Both the position numbers and the translations under genes were made by a program. The notes beneath the pieces are model-generated. The model had not been told where the DNA came from, did no database searches, and was given only the letters and a program-made list of their open reading frames with translations. A stretch of DNA of 64,000 nucleotides, taken from positions 1-64,000 of the forward strand of contig JBDXGZ010000001.1 of assembly GCA_039989855.1 (NCBI GenBank), written 5' to 3'. Below, piece after piece: positions 7,696 through 15,963 of this stretch. Source of the stretch: CALFVT01 sp039989855. GTDB lineage: Bacteria > Pseudomonadota > Alphaproteobacteria > Caulobacterales > Maricaulaceae. Each line of letters starts with the position of its first letter. Within the stretch, counting starts at the first letter, position 1.

Positions 7696-9843
7696 TCACC
7701 CCACCTTCAACTTCTGCATCTCATCTCTCAACCTCGCCGCTTCTTCAAACTCCAGATTTTCCGCCGCTTCGAACATGCGTTTTTCGAGATCGGCTAGGAC
7801 GGCGGTGAGGTTGCCTCCCATGTAGGCGGCTTGTTCGCCCTCTGCGACTTCCATGAGTTTGCGGGTGGCTTTGCCTGATTTTCCGCCACGTTTTTGGCCT
7901 GATGGTGTCCATTGATTGGCGTCGTCTTTGATTTTCTGGGCGGCCTCTGAATCGCCGACGAGGTCTGAGACGCTGCGGAGGACGGATTGCGGTGTGATGC
8001 CGTGTTTTTCATTATGGGCGATTTGGCGTTTGCGGCGGCGAACGGTTTCGCTCATGGCGCGGTCCATAGAGCCTGTGATTTTATCGGCGTAAAGCACAAC
8101 ATGGGCGTCGGCGTTTCGCGCGGCGCGGCCAATGGTTTGCACGAGGGCGGTCTCTGAGCGCAGGAAGCCTTCTTTATCCGCATCGAGGATGCCGACAAAG
8201 GCACATTCAGGAATGTCTAAGCCTTCGCGCAGGAGGTTGATCCCGATCAGCACGTCAAACACACCGAGGCGCAGGTCGCGGATGATCTCGATGCGTTCCA
8301 AAGTGTCGATGTCTGAATGCATATAGCGGACTTTGATGCCTTGGTCGTGCATATATTCCGTTAGGTCTTCAGACATTTTCTTGGTGAGAGTTGTGACTAG
8401 TGATCGGTAGCCGCGCGCGGTGGTTTTGCGCACTTCATCAATGACGTCGTCCACTTGCGACGCACCGTCTTTGGCCACAGGGCGGACTTCCACGGGCGGG
8501 TCGATAAGGCCTGTGGGGCGAATGACTTGCTCCGTGAAGATGCCGCTCGTGGCCTCCATTTCCCACGGGCCGGGGGTGGCGGAGACATGAACCGTTTGTG
8601 GGCGCATGGCGTCCCATTCTTCAAACTTAAGCGGGCGGTTATCAATACAGCTCGGGAGGCGGAAGCCGTGTTCCGCGAGGGTGCCTTTACGGTTCGCATC
8701 GCCGCGGCTCATCCCGCGAATTTGCGGCACGGTAACGTGGCTCTCATCGGTAAAGAGAATGGCGTTTTCTGGCAGATATTCGAACAGGGTCGGTGGCGGC
8801 TCGCCGGGGTTACGGCCCGTGAGGTAGCGTGAATAGTTCTCGATACCCGTGCAAAACCCTTGGGCTGCGAGCATCTCCAGATCGAATTGCGTGCGTTGAT
8901 CAAGGCGCTGGGCTTCGAGTAGGCGGTTGTCCGCATCATATTCTGCGAGGCGTCCGATAAGCTCTTTCTTTATGCCTTTAATGGCCGAGTTTACCGTCGG
9001 GCGCGGGGTGACGTAATGGGAATTCGCATAGACCCGCACCGCATCGAGGGCTTTGCCTGTTTTGCCTGTGAGCGGGTCAAATTCCGTAATAGAATCAATC
9101 TCATCGCCGAAGAAGTCAAAGCGCCAAGCTGTGTCGTCAAACTGGGCAGGGAAGACTTCAATCGTGTCGCCGCGCACACGGAAGGTTCCGCGTGAAAAGG
9201 CGATGTCGTTGCGCGTATATTGAAGCTCGACCAATTGGGTCATGAGGTGGCGCGGGTCAATCTCTTCACCGCGCGTAAGGTTTACGGTCATCGCCGTATA
9301 GGTCTCCACCGAGCCGATGCCGTAGATGCAAGAGACGGAGGCGACGATGATACAATCATCGCGCTCGAGTATAGCCTGCGTGGCCGCATGGCGCATACGG
9401 TCGATCTGTTCATTGACCGAGCTATCTTTCTCGATGAACGTATCTGTGCGCGGAACGTAAGCTTCGGGCTGATAATAGTCATAATAAGAGACGAAATATT
9501 CGACGGCATTATCAGGGAAGAAGCTTTTAAACTCGCTATAAAGCTGCGCGGCGAGGGTTTTGTTGGGGGCCATAATCAGGGCAGGGCGTTGGGTCTGCTC
9601 GATGATCTTGGCCATGGTGAAGGTCTTACCCGAGCCCGTCACGCCGAGCAGGACTTGATCGCGTTCAATGGAGTTGAGGCCTTCGCACAGTTCTTCAATG
9701 GCGCGGGGTTGGTCGCCTTTAGGCTCAAAATCACTGACAAGGCGAAAGGTCTGCCCGCTTTCGATTTTCTCAGGCCGTTCAGGACGGTGAGGCTGCCACA
9801 TAATGGGCGCTTCTTGCACGGATATGGTTGGAGTTGATGCCAT
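7696..9843 (-). CDS. uvrB: Excinuclease ABC subunit B
   Basis: UvrB is the damage-verifying helicase-like subunit of nucleotide excision repair and works with UvrA and UvrC. The 715-residue protein has Walker A GVTGSGKT at residues 67-74, the DNA-inserting beta-hairpin around YFVSYYDYYQPEAYVP, a DESH box near FTDESHVTVPQIRGM, helicase motif VI in LVQTIGRAARN, and the C-terminal UVR coiled-coil motif ending LEFEEAARLRDEMQKLK. No LexA-type direct repeat (GTTC-N7-GTTC) is visible in the 100 bases upstream. A zinc-ribbon gene overlaps its stop codon. Confidence 0.98.
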   Translation of the reverse strand: MASTPTISVQEAPIMWQPHRPERPEKIESGQTFRLVSDFEPKGDQPRAIEELCEGLNSIERDQVLLGVTGSGKTFTMAKIIEQTQRPALIMAPNKTLAAQLYSEFKSFFPDNAVEYFVSYYDYYQPEAYVPRTDTFIEKDSSVNEQIDRMRHAATQAILERDDCIIVASVSCIYGIGSVETYTAMTVNLTRGEEIDPRHLMTQLVELQYTRNDIAFSRGTFRVRGDTIEVFPAQFDDTAWRFDFFGDEIDSITEFDPLTGKTGKALDAVRVYANSHYVTPRPTVNSAIKGIKKELIGRLAEYDADNRLLEAQRLDQRTQFDLEMLAAQGFCTGIENYSRYLTGRNPGEPPPTLFEYLPENAILFTDESHVTVPQIRGMSRGDANRKGTLAEHGFRLPSCIDNRPLKFEEWDAMRPQTVHVSATPGPWEMEATSGIFTEQVIRPTGLIDPPVEVRPVAKDGASQVDDVIDEVRKTTARGYRSLVTTLTKKMSEDLTEYMHDQGIKVRYMHSDIDTLERIEIIRDLRLGVFDVLIGINLLREGLDIPECAFVGILDADKEGFLRSETALVQTIGRAARNADAHVVLYADKITGSMDRAMSETVRRRKRQIAHNEKHGITPQSVLRSVSDLVGDSEAAQKIKDDANQWTPSGQKRGGKSGKATRKLMEVAEGEQAAYMGGNLTAVLADLEKRMFEAAENLEFEEAARLRDEMQKLKVG

Positions 9844-9944
9844 AGTGATGATTTAAACTTTAGTTGGGAAATTGCAACTCCTGCAAGCGGGGTTTTAGGT
9901 TTTGTTAAACATATTTGTAAATAGTTTGTTTTAAACTTTTCCAC

Positions 9945-10850
9945 ATGAAAGATAATATGGTTGAAATGGCCAATAAGAGCGTGGTTGCAAGCCTTAAGAG
10001 CCTTGTAGTGTCCGCTTGTGCTTTGAGCCTATCTTGTGTGGCCGCAGCATCAGTACTTGACCGTCCATTTTTCCGTGCGAATGCAACAGTCGTTGTGATT
10101 GGCGCCGGTGACTTCAATGATAATGGTGGAGTTGCCCCTGTGGTGTTTGATTTTCTTCATCTCGAAAATGGTGTGTCTGGAACAGCTGCTACAGATTTGA
10201 TCGGCTTGGATGGTAGACCTGTTAATTTAAATAGTGGATTATTTAATCCAATATTTAGTGAAGACGCAGGTGGTAATGAGTTCCAAATTAATGATGCGGT
10301 TTCAGGCGGCGAGTTTAACTCGACAGGGCCAAACCAAATTTTAAATGCGACCGACAGTTACAATGCTTTCGTCTTGGATGAAGATACGGATGTTGGTCTA
10401 GAAAATTTAGGAACCCGCGCATCGCGTTTCTTTGTGGCGTCAAATTCTGCTTTTGATATTTATGCACACGCGAATAATCTTGAGACGACAGGTACTTTTG
10501 ACGCGCTTGATTTGTCCAACATACGCTTTAGACTACGGTATCAAGTCACAGGCGGTGGGGCTACCAATCGCTGGGGCGAGCGCGCGCAAGATCCTGCTAT
10601 TGGCGGAGCGGGTATTATTTTCCCGCAAACAACAGCCATTAGGCTTGATGCAATCTCATCGGGTCCAACGCAGGTTTTTGACGGCGGACGACGCACGGCA
10701 GCAGAGCCAGGCTCACTTCTTGAACAGGCGGTTGGATTTCAGGCGCGTTACAATTTGCTTGGAGACGATAATACGGCCACCAATTATGATCTCTCATTGG
10801 GTTCTGGGTCTATTGCCGCCGACGTGACTTATACGGTCTATGTGCCCTAG
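9945..10850 (+). CDS. Secreted protein of unknown function
   Basis: The 301-residue protein starts with a signal peptide (hydrophobic LVVSACALSLSCVAAAS, likely cleavage near residue 34-36). The mature part is rich in Gly, Asn, Asp and Ala, like a beta-rich extracellular or surface protein. Features include an N-terminal VVVIGAGDFNDNGG segment and a closing VTYTVYVP. There is no C-terminal anchor or PEP-CTERM motif. I do not recognise the family. It diverges from uvrB, and no operon partner is apparent. Confidence 0.7.
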   Translation: MKDNMVEMANKSVVASLKSLVVSACALSLSCVAAASVLDRPFFRANATVVVIGAGDFNDNGGVAPVVFDFLHLENGVSGTAATDLIGLDGRPVNLNSGLFNPIFSEDAGGNEFQINDAVSGGEFNSTGPNQILNATDSYNAFVLDEDTDVGLENLGTRASRFFVASNSAFDIYAHANNLETTGTFDALDLSNIRFRLRYQVTGGGATNRWGERAQDPAIGGAGIIFPQTTAIRLDAISSGPTQVFDGGRRTAAEPGSLLEQAVGFQARYNLLGDDNTATNYDLSLGSGSIAADVTYTVYVP

Positions 10851-11019
10851 GTTCTAAGACCAGCCCATGTCAACATGTGTTGATCTAAAAGGTGCAGAGG
10901 CATCCTTTTCATTGTTTTACCTTATATAATGCCAGCCTGATGATGGGGTTGTTGTCTCAATTCAGTAAAATTTTCATGTTTTTATTTTCATCAAAAAACT
11001 GTTGATCTGTAGTTAATTG

Positions 11020-11033
11020 TTGTATATATACAA
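11020..11033. promoter_or_regulatory. 14-bp perfect palindrome before the XRE gene
   Basis: TTGTATATATACAA is a perfect palindrome ending 4 bases before the ATG of the XRE regulator. Its position makes it a candidate autoregulatory operator, but no experiment or known consensus supports this. Confidence 0.4.
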
Positions 11034-11037
11034 TAAT

Positions 11038-11271
11038 ATGATTTACAACCGCGTTAAATTACTGCGAACGGAAGCAGGATTGTCCCGTAAGGCATTAGCC
11101 GATGCTGTCGGGGTTAATTTCCAGACAATTGGTTACCTTGAGCGCGGTGACTATAATGCATCGTTAGAGTTGGCGTTTAAACTCGCAGACCATTTCGGGG
11201 TGAGGGTGGATCAAGTGTTTTCCCCACGCCCCTTTTTATCATTGGCTCAGCAACTCGCGGCTAAAGATTAG
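11038..11271 (+). CDS. XRE-family helix-turn-helix regulator
   Basis: This 77-residue protein is almost entirely a Cro/C1-type HTH domain: NRVKLLRTEAGLSRKALADA, then GVNFQTIGYLERG as the recognition region and SLELAFKLADHFGV. It resembles small YozG-like regulators. The ATG at 11038 keeps the whole domain, and a TTG at 11017 would add seven codons encoded by the palindrome. No clear ribosome binding site precedes either start. The next gene (11366) is a membrane protein, an arrangement common for such small regulators. Confidence 0.85.
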   Translation: MIYNRVKLLRTEAGLSRKALADAVGVNFQTIGYLERGDYNASLELAFKLADHFGVRVDQVFSPRPFLSLAQQLAAKD

Positions 11272-11365
11272 GCGGAGTTATTATGAGCTTCAAATTTTAA
11301 AGGGCGGGAACAGCTCGACTTTCAAATGTGAATTAAAAAATAAAACTAAAAAGGATGGTAGGGAC

Positions 11366-11974
11366 ATGTTAAAATTTTATGCTGATACATTTAAATTATC
11401 AGAGGCGGAGCTATCGGAAGAAAAGCTAAGACGCCTTAAACTATATACGCTTTTGGGCTTGCCAGCGTTTCCATTGATAGCTCTTGTCTATTTCAAAGAC
11501 TTTAGCCTTAGTTTGACATTTATAATCGGACTCATTGGCCTCATATCTTTAGGGTTTGTTATGGTGACAATGACGAGCCGTTTTATAAACCGATTTTGGG
11601 CGAGAGATAAATATCTTGATGAGTGGGAAGTGGCGCGTAAACACCATGCTATGGCGATAGGTCATCAAGTGACTGATTATATGTTTATGGCGTTAGGAGC
11701 GATATTTTTTATCGCGAGTATCTTTATTAAGAAAACGATCACTATTAATTTAGAAATCTTAGCGGGGACCGCGTTTGGGGTGGTTGTTTTTATGATCTAT
11801 GTCCCTCATATCTTTCTTTTATGGACGGTGAAGCCTTCAGGGACATTTGACAATATTGATTCCAGTGAAAAAATTGCGAGCAAGGTAAGGCTTAAAAACA
11901 TCCTTATGTTTACAGCCATTTTAATTGGGGCAGGCCTTATGTCTGGTTTTCTTTTTGGCTATTTCGACGGGTGA
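11366..11974 (+). CDS. Multi-pass membrane protein paired with XRE regulator
   Basis: The 202-residue protein has about five hydrophobic segments, two near residues 30-70 and three near 108-200. A charged loop, RDKYLDEWEVARKHHAMA, resembles the DExE-type loop of DUF2178-like proteins often placed after YozG-like regulators. I cannot confirm that family. The ribosome binding site (AAGGATGG) is good. The function is unknown, and the pairing with the regulator gene suggests autoregulation of the two-gene unit. Confidence 0.65.
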   Translation: MLKFYADTFKLSEAELSEEKLRRLKLYTLLGLPAFPLIALVYFKDFSLSLTFIIGLIGLISLGFVMVTMTSRFINRFWARDKYLDEWEVARKHHAMAIGHQVTDYMFMALGAIFFIASIFIKKTITINLEILAGTAFGVVVFMIYVPHIFLLWTVKPSGTFDNIDSSEKIASKVRLKNILMFTAILIGAGLMSGFLFGYFDG

Positions 11975-12006
11975 AGTTATAATGACTTGCTCTTACGACT
12001 TACACG

Positions 12007-12023
12007 TATAAGTTTAACTTATA
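12007..12023. promoter_or_regulatory. 17-bp palindrome upstream of TraB/GumN gene
   Basis: TATAAGTTTAACTTATA has perfect 8-base arms around a central T and ends 25 bases before the next start codon. This is an operator-like site. The regulator is unknown. Confidence 0.35.
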
Positions 12024-12048
12024 AATGCAACTAATTGGGAGAAATGAA

Positions 12049-12966
12049 ATGACAAAAATTCAAAAGAGATTTGGGAGCTTATTGATCCTCCCCTTGTTGC
12101 TTTTATCGGCCTGCGGGGACGCAACGGACGTAGCGACGAAAGTGGTGGAGCCTGCGGTTAAAGCGCCCGCGCTTTATCAAGTCAGTGATGATGATACGAC
12201 GATTTACGTTATGGGAACGGTACACTTACTGCCAGAAGACCTCGTTTGGTTTCAAAATAATATTCAAACGGCCTTTGAGGCCTCTGATGAATTGGTTATT
12301 GAGATGGTCGAACCTGATCCGCAAACCATGCAGGGGCTGGTCATGTCATTAGCGGTTGAGCAAAGCGGCAAAACGCTTCGGTCTTATTTTGATGATGAAC
12401 TTAAGCAGAATTATGAAACCCGTCTGGCTTCCTTAGGCATTCCGCCAGAAGCTCTTGACCCGTTTGAACCTTGGATGGCGTCGGTCACCTTATCAGCTAT
12501 GCAGTTGCAGGCCATCGGCCTCAACCCTGAGAGTGGAGTTGAAAAAGTTCTAACAAATGCGGCGAATGCATCTGGCAAACCTATCTCTGGATTAGAAACA
12601 GCGGCTCAACAGCTTGGATTTTTCGATAATTTATCAAAAGACGCACAGCTCTTTATGCTTGAAAGCGGTATTGAAGATTGGGACGAGGGCGTAGAAATCG
12701 TTCAAAATATGATTGCTGAATGGAAAGATGGTGATGTTCAAGACCTCTCCAACCTAATGAATGAAGCTATGGTTGATCAACCCGAGCTAAATACTGTGCT
12801 GTTGACGAACCGTAATGCGAATTGGGCCGAGTGGGTTGAAACCCGCCTTGATGCACCGGGGATCGTGTTTATGGCAGTTGGTGCTGGTCATATTGGCGGC
12901 GATAACGGACTGATTGACCTACTGGGTGATAAAGGCATTAAAGCGACGCGTGTCGCGGCTGAGTAG
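12049..12966 (+). CDS. TraB/GumN family lipoprotein
   Basis: The 305-residue protein belongs to the TraB/PrgY/GumN (ChaN-like) family, which may contain metal-dependent peptidases. The hallmarks are VMGTVHLLPEDLVW (the GxxH site) near residue 54, a central EPWMASVTLS segment, and the C-terminal VFMAVGAGHIGGDNGLI followed by LLGDKGI. The start at 12049 follows GGGAG and gives a lipoprotein signal with lipobox LSAC; the longer frame from 12025 lacks a ribosome binding site. It is probably anchored in the envelope. A terminator follows directly. Confidence 0.85.
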   Translation: MTKIQKRFGSLLILPLLLLSACGDATDVATKVVEPAVKAPALYQVSDDDTTIYVMGTVHLLPEDLVWFQNNIQTAFEASDELVIEMVEPDPQTMQGLVMSLAVEQSGKTLRSYFDDELKQNYETRLASLGIPPEALDPFEPWMASVTLSAMQLQAIGLNPESGVEKVLTNAANASGKPISGLETAAQQLGFFDNLSKDAQLFMLESGIEDWDEGVEIVQNMIAEWKDGDVQDLSNLMNEAMVDQPELNTVLLTNRNANWAEWVETRLDAPGIVFMAVGAGHIGGDNGLIDLLGDKGIKATRVAAE

Positions 12967-12987
12967 TCACCTTTGCTCATTGAATTA

Positions 12988-13022
12988 AAAAGCGTCCCAT
13001 CTGAGTAAGGTGGGGCGTTTTA
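12988..13022 (+). terminator. Intrinsic terminator after TraB/GumN gene
   Basis: The stem GCGTCCCATC pairs with GGTGGGGCG through a TGAGTAA loop (with G-T pairs) and runs into TTTT. It ends transcription of the lipoprotein gene before ettA. Confidence 0.7.
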
Positions 13023-13119
13023 CTGTTTTTGGCATATGCTTTGTTAAGCCCCCTTGCTTTTTAAGGACGACCGCGCCATATCGCGCCTTTGAAGTTTTAT
13101 AGAGTCTCAGGAGTGCCTT

Positions 13120-14778
13120 ATGGCCCGTCAATTCTGTTATCATATGCAAGGTCTGTCTAAGAAATTTGGCAATAAGACTATTCTGGAAAATGTACATCTA
13201 TCTTTTTACCCTGATGCAAAAATTGGCCTTGTTGGGGTCAACGGCGCAGGTAAGTCGACCTTGATGAAGATTATGGCAGGTGTCGACACAGAAGTAACTG
13301 GCGAACATTGGGCGGCTGAAGGCACGAAGATTGGCTATCTCCCGCAAGAACCACGTCTTGATAATTCCAAAGACGTTTGGGGTAATGTGATTGAGGGCTG
13401 TGAAGATAAGCAAATATTCGACGCCTATAACAAAGTCGCTATGGATATGGCGGAAGAATATACTGACGAGCTCATGGAGAAAATGACTGCTCTGCAAGAG
13501 CAAGTAGATGCACGCGATGCGTGGGACGTTGATAGTAAGATCGAAATGGCGATGCAGGCGCTGCGTTGCCCACCTAAAGACAGTGCTGTGAATAATCTTT
13601 CAGGCGGTGAGGCGCGCCGTGTTGCACTCTGCCAGTTGCTACTGTCAAAACCTGACCTGCTATTGATGGATGAACCGACCAACCATTTGGACGCGGAAAC
13701 TGTCGCGTGGCTTGAGAATTATCTGGTCAACTATAAAGGCGCGATCATTTTGATTACCCATGATAGATACTTCCTTGATAATATTACGAATTGGACGCTT
13801 GAAGTCGACCGAGGCCGGACTTTCCCGCACGAAGGAAATTACTCCTCATGGCTCGAATCCAAAGCCTCCCGTATGGATCAAGAGGGCCGTGAGTCTGATA
13901 GTAAAACTAAAGCCATGAAGCGTGAGTTGGAATGGATTCGTTCTAACCCGAAGGCGCGTCAAACCAAATCAAAGGCGCGGATTAGCGCTTATGAAAAGCT
14001 CCGTGATGATGCGGCTAACGAAGTTGTGTCTCATGCTGAAATCCGTATTCCTATGGGTGATCGCCTTGGAAATATTGCGATTGAAGCTGAAAACGTTGCG
14101 AAAGGATTTGGTGATCGTCTTTTGATTGATGATCTCTCCTTCCGTCTTCCACGTGGGGGTATTGTCGGGATTATTGGCCCGAACGGAGCGGGTAAAACGA
14201 CGCTGTTTAAAATGATCACAGGTGAGGAAACACCCGATCAAGGGACGTTTAAAGTCGGAGAAACTGTGCAGCTTGGTTATGTTGATCAAAGCCGTGATAA
14301 TCTGGACGATAGCAAAAATGTCTGGGAAGCGATTTCCGATGGTCTTGACGTTATTACCATGGGTAAGCGCCAAGTTCCGAGCCGTGCCTATGTTGGTGCA
14401 TTTAACTTTAAAGGGACGGATCAGCAGAAAAACGTCGGGCAATTATCAGGTGGTGAGCGTAACCGCGTTAATCTCGCGAAGATGCTGTCCAAGCCATGTA
14501 ACGTTTTGCTTCTCGATGAACCGACCAATGATTTGGACCGTGAAACTTTGGCGTCGCTTGAAATTGCTCTTGAGAAGTTTCCAGGTTGCGCCGTGGTCAT
14601 TTCGCATGACCGGTTCTTTCTTGACCGTATGGCAACACATATCCTCGCCTATGAAGGCGACAGTCATGTGGAGTGGTTTGAAGGTAATTTCGCAGATTAT
14701 ATCGAAGATAAAAAACGTCGCCTTGGCCCAGATGCCGATATGCCGAAGAAGCTTAAATTCGTGAAATTTGACCGCTAA
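13120..14778 (+). CDS. ettA: Energy-dependent translational throttle protein EttA (ABC-F)
   Basis: EttA binds the ribosomal E site and gates the first peptide bond according to the ATP/ADP ratio. The 552-residue, two-cassette protein has no membrane domain. Cassette 1 has GVNGAGKS (residues 39-46), LSGGEARRVALCQ and LLLMDEPTNHLD. The linker with RQTKSKARISAYEKL is typical of ABC-F. Cassette 2 has GPNGAGKTT, LSGGERNRVNLAKML and VLLLDEPTNDLD. The N terminus MARQFCYHMQGLSKKFG and the length match EttA better than other ABC-F paralogues. Confidence 0.95.
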   Translation: MARQFCYHMQGLSKKFGNKTILENVHLSFYPDAKIGLVGVNGAGKSTLMKIMAGVDTEVTGEHWAAEGTKIGYLPQEPRLDNSKDVWGNVIEGCEDKQIFDAYNKVAMDMAEEYTDELMEKMTALQEQVDARDAWDVDSKIEMAMQALRCPPKDSAVNNLSGGEARRVALCQLLLSKPDLLLMDEPTNHLDAETVAWLENYLVNYKGAIILITHDRYFLDNITNWTLEVDRGRTFPHEGNYSSWLESKASRMDQEGRESDSKTKAMKRELEWIRSNPKARQTKSKARISAYEKLRDDAANEVVSHAEIRIPMGDRLGNIAIEAENVAKGFGDRLLIDDLSFRLPRGGIVGIIGPNGAGKTTLFKMITGEETPDQGTFKVGETVQLGYVDQSRDNLDDSKNVWEAISDGLDVITMGKRQVPSRAYVGAFNFKGTDQQKNVGQLSGGERNRVNLAKMLSKPCNVLLLDEPTNDLDRETLASLEIALEKFPGCAVVISHDRFFLDRMATHILAYEGDSHVEWFEGNFADYIEDKKRRLGPDADMPKKLKFVKFDR

Positions 14779-14982
14779 TTGTTTAGCTCGATGTCCTGTA
14801 AGCTATTATTAGGCACGTCCTTCCTGCCTCTAGCTATTCTTTTTTCCCCCTACGCTTTCATGAAGGCGTTGTGAAAATCAGCATGAACACCACGCGGCTC
14901 AATTAAACTTACCTACTTTTCAATATCGGTTAAATTTATTTGGGCTAGCTTTTCTACTGTTTCAATAACCAAAGCAGTGTTG

Positions 14983-15618
14983 TTAAATATATAAACGGCT
15001 GCGCTGGTTAGAAATAGTGATAACTTTGTATAAACTATCACCACATGCCTTTGCGCTTGAGACGAGATGAATGCTAGAATATTGTGCGGAAATAGAGCGT
15101 ATCACACTATCTGCATAGCTATCTTCATCAAGACTATCTGCGTCAAACGATAATGATAGATTAGGTCGCGTTTGATAGCAGTTTCTATTTGATGCGGATT
15201 GGCTTTGATCCGTGCGAAAGTGTTGTAATCCTAATATTAAAAATAGGCCGATAATTGCGCCCAAAGCTATACGTAACCATGTGCCTAATTTGTTGTACGG
15301 TTTTCGTGCCTTATGGTCTATTAGTGTTGTCTCTGCAAAAGGCATTATTTCCAGGCTGTAGCTGCGGACGGGGATGTTAAATTCGTAGTCAAGCTGTTTG
15401 GCACTGTAGACGGCTAGAGCTTTTCGTAAGCGTTAGATTTCTAAATATACAATACTATTAGAGTAAGAGTTAAAGTCATCACTGCGTCCTAAGACTTTAG
15501 TTGCGATAATGTATTGATCAAGGTCTTTTGAGGTATCTGCAAGACGATGTGGCAGTAAATATTCGAATAAGCGGTACAAGCGTTTAGGTTGGTTAAAATA
15601 ACCGTTTACCCATAATTG
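14983..15618 (-). pseudogene. Decayed winged-helix transcriptional regulator with one TM segment
   Basis: A single minus-strand frame from 15618 to 14983 is interrupted only by a TAA at 15433-15435. Before the stop it reads RLYRLFEYLLPHRLADTSKD and later ATKVLGRSDDFN; after it RLRKALAVYS and IPVRSYSLEI. This matches the order of the N-terminal domain found in many proteobacterial regulators (as remembered: rRFLeYvv, F-R-x-DFdp, IVRIEagRLRraL, IPkGSY). A TM helix (LRIALGAIIGLFLILGL) and a short tail follow. There is no start codon upstream and another TAA at 15619-15621. The 120-codon piece from 15345 could look like a gene, but it is the 3' part of this remnant. Confidence 0.65.
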
Positions 15619-15638
15619 TTAAGTAACGGTTTTTTTTT
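15600..15638 (+). terminator. Intrinsic terminator-like hairpin with T9 run
   Basis: AACCGTTTAC (15600-15609) pairs with GTAACGGTT (15623-15631), with one bulged base, and is followed by nine Ts. It is oriented to end a plus-strand transcript, yet the nearest plus-strand gene (ettA) ends over 800 bases upstream. It may stop ettA read-through or an unannotated RNA. The rest of the stretch to 15885 shows nothing I can assign. Confidence 0.55.
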
Positions 15639-15885
15639 GTCCAGCTATCCCCGTGAGCTATTTTTCTGCACGCCAAAATATATACAGGAAAATAACATAG
15701 TTTTCAGACATTTATTTATATTTGTTACCGCACAGTGCGCGCACGTGCTTAACATTTGGGTAAGGTTTGATTAACCATTTAATTGAATTGAGCGGGTGTT
15801 TTAATATTCGCCCCACTAAAACGTGTTATACTTTGTATAGCTTGCCCTTTTGAATATTAATGAAATTGGGGCCCGTTCAATTCAT

Positions 15886-15908
15886 CCTTATCTCAATAAG
15901 AGATAAGG
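15886..15908. promoter_or_regulatory. 9-bp inverted repeat upstream of cellulase gene
   Basis: CCTTATCTC and GAGATAAGG are perfect arms around AATAA, 55 bases before the GH9 start codon. This could be an operator or a 5'-UTR hairpin. Confidence 0.4.
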
Positions 15909-15963
15909 CTCTTACCTCCCTTATTTCATCGTGCTACCCAATGAGTCGGGAGGAGAGGCTATT

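Noticed and set aside
9844..9945. LexA box upstream of uvrB
   Set aside because: I found no GTTC-N7-GTTC or GAAC-N7-GAAC in the interval.
11038..11974. XRE/membrane pair as a toxin-antitoxin system
   Set aside because: The second protein is a large multi-pass membrane protein, unlike known toxins, and there is no tight overlap.
15433..15435. Recoding of the TAA stop in the winged-helix remnant
   Set aside because: TAA is not a known recoding signal here, the start codon is also lost, and another TAA lies upstream. Decay is simpler.
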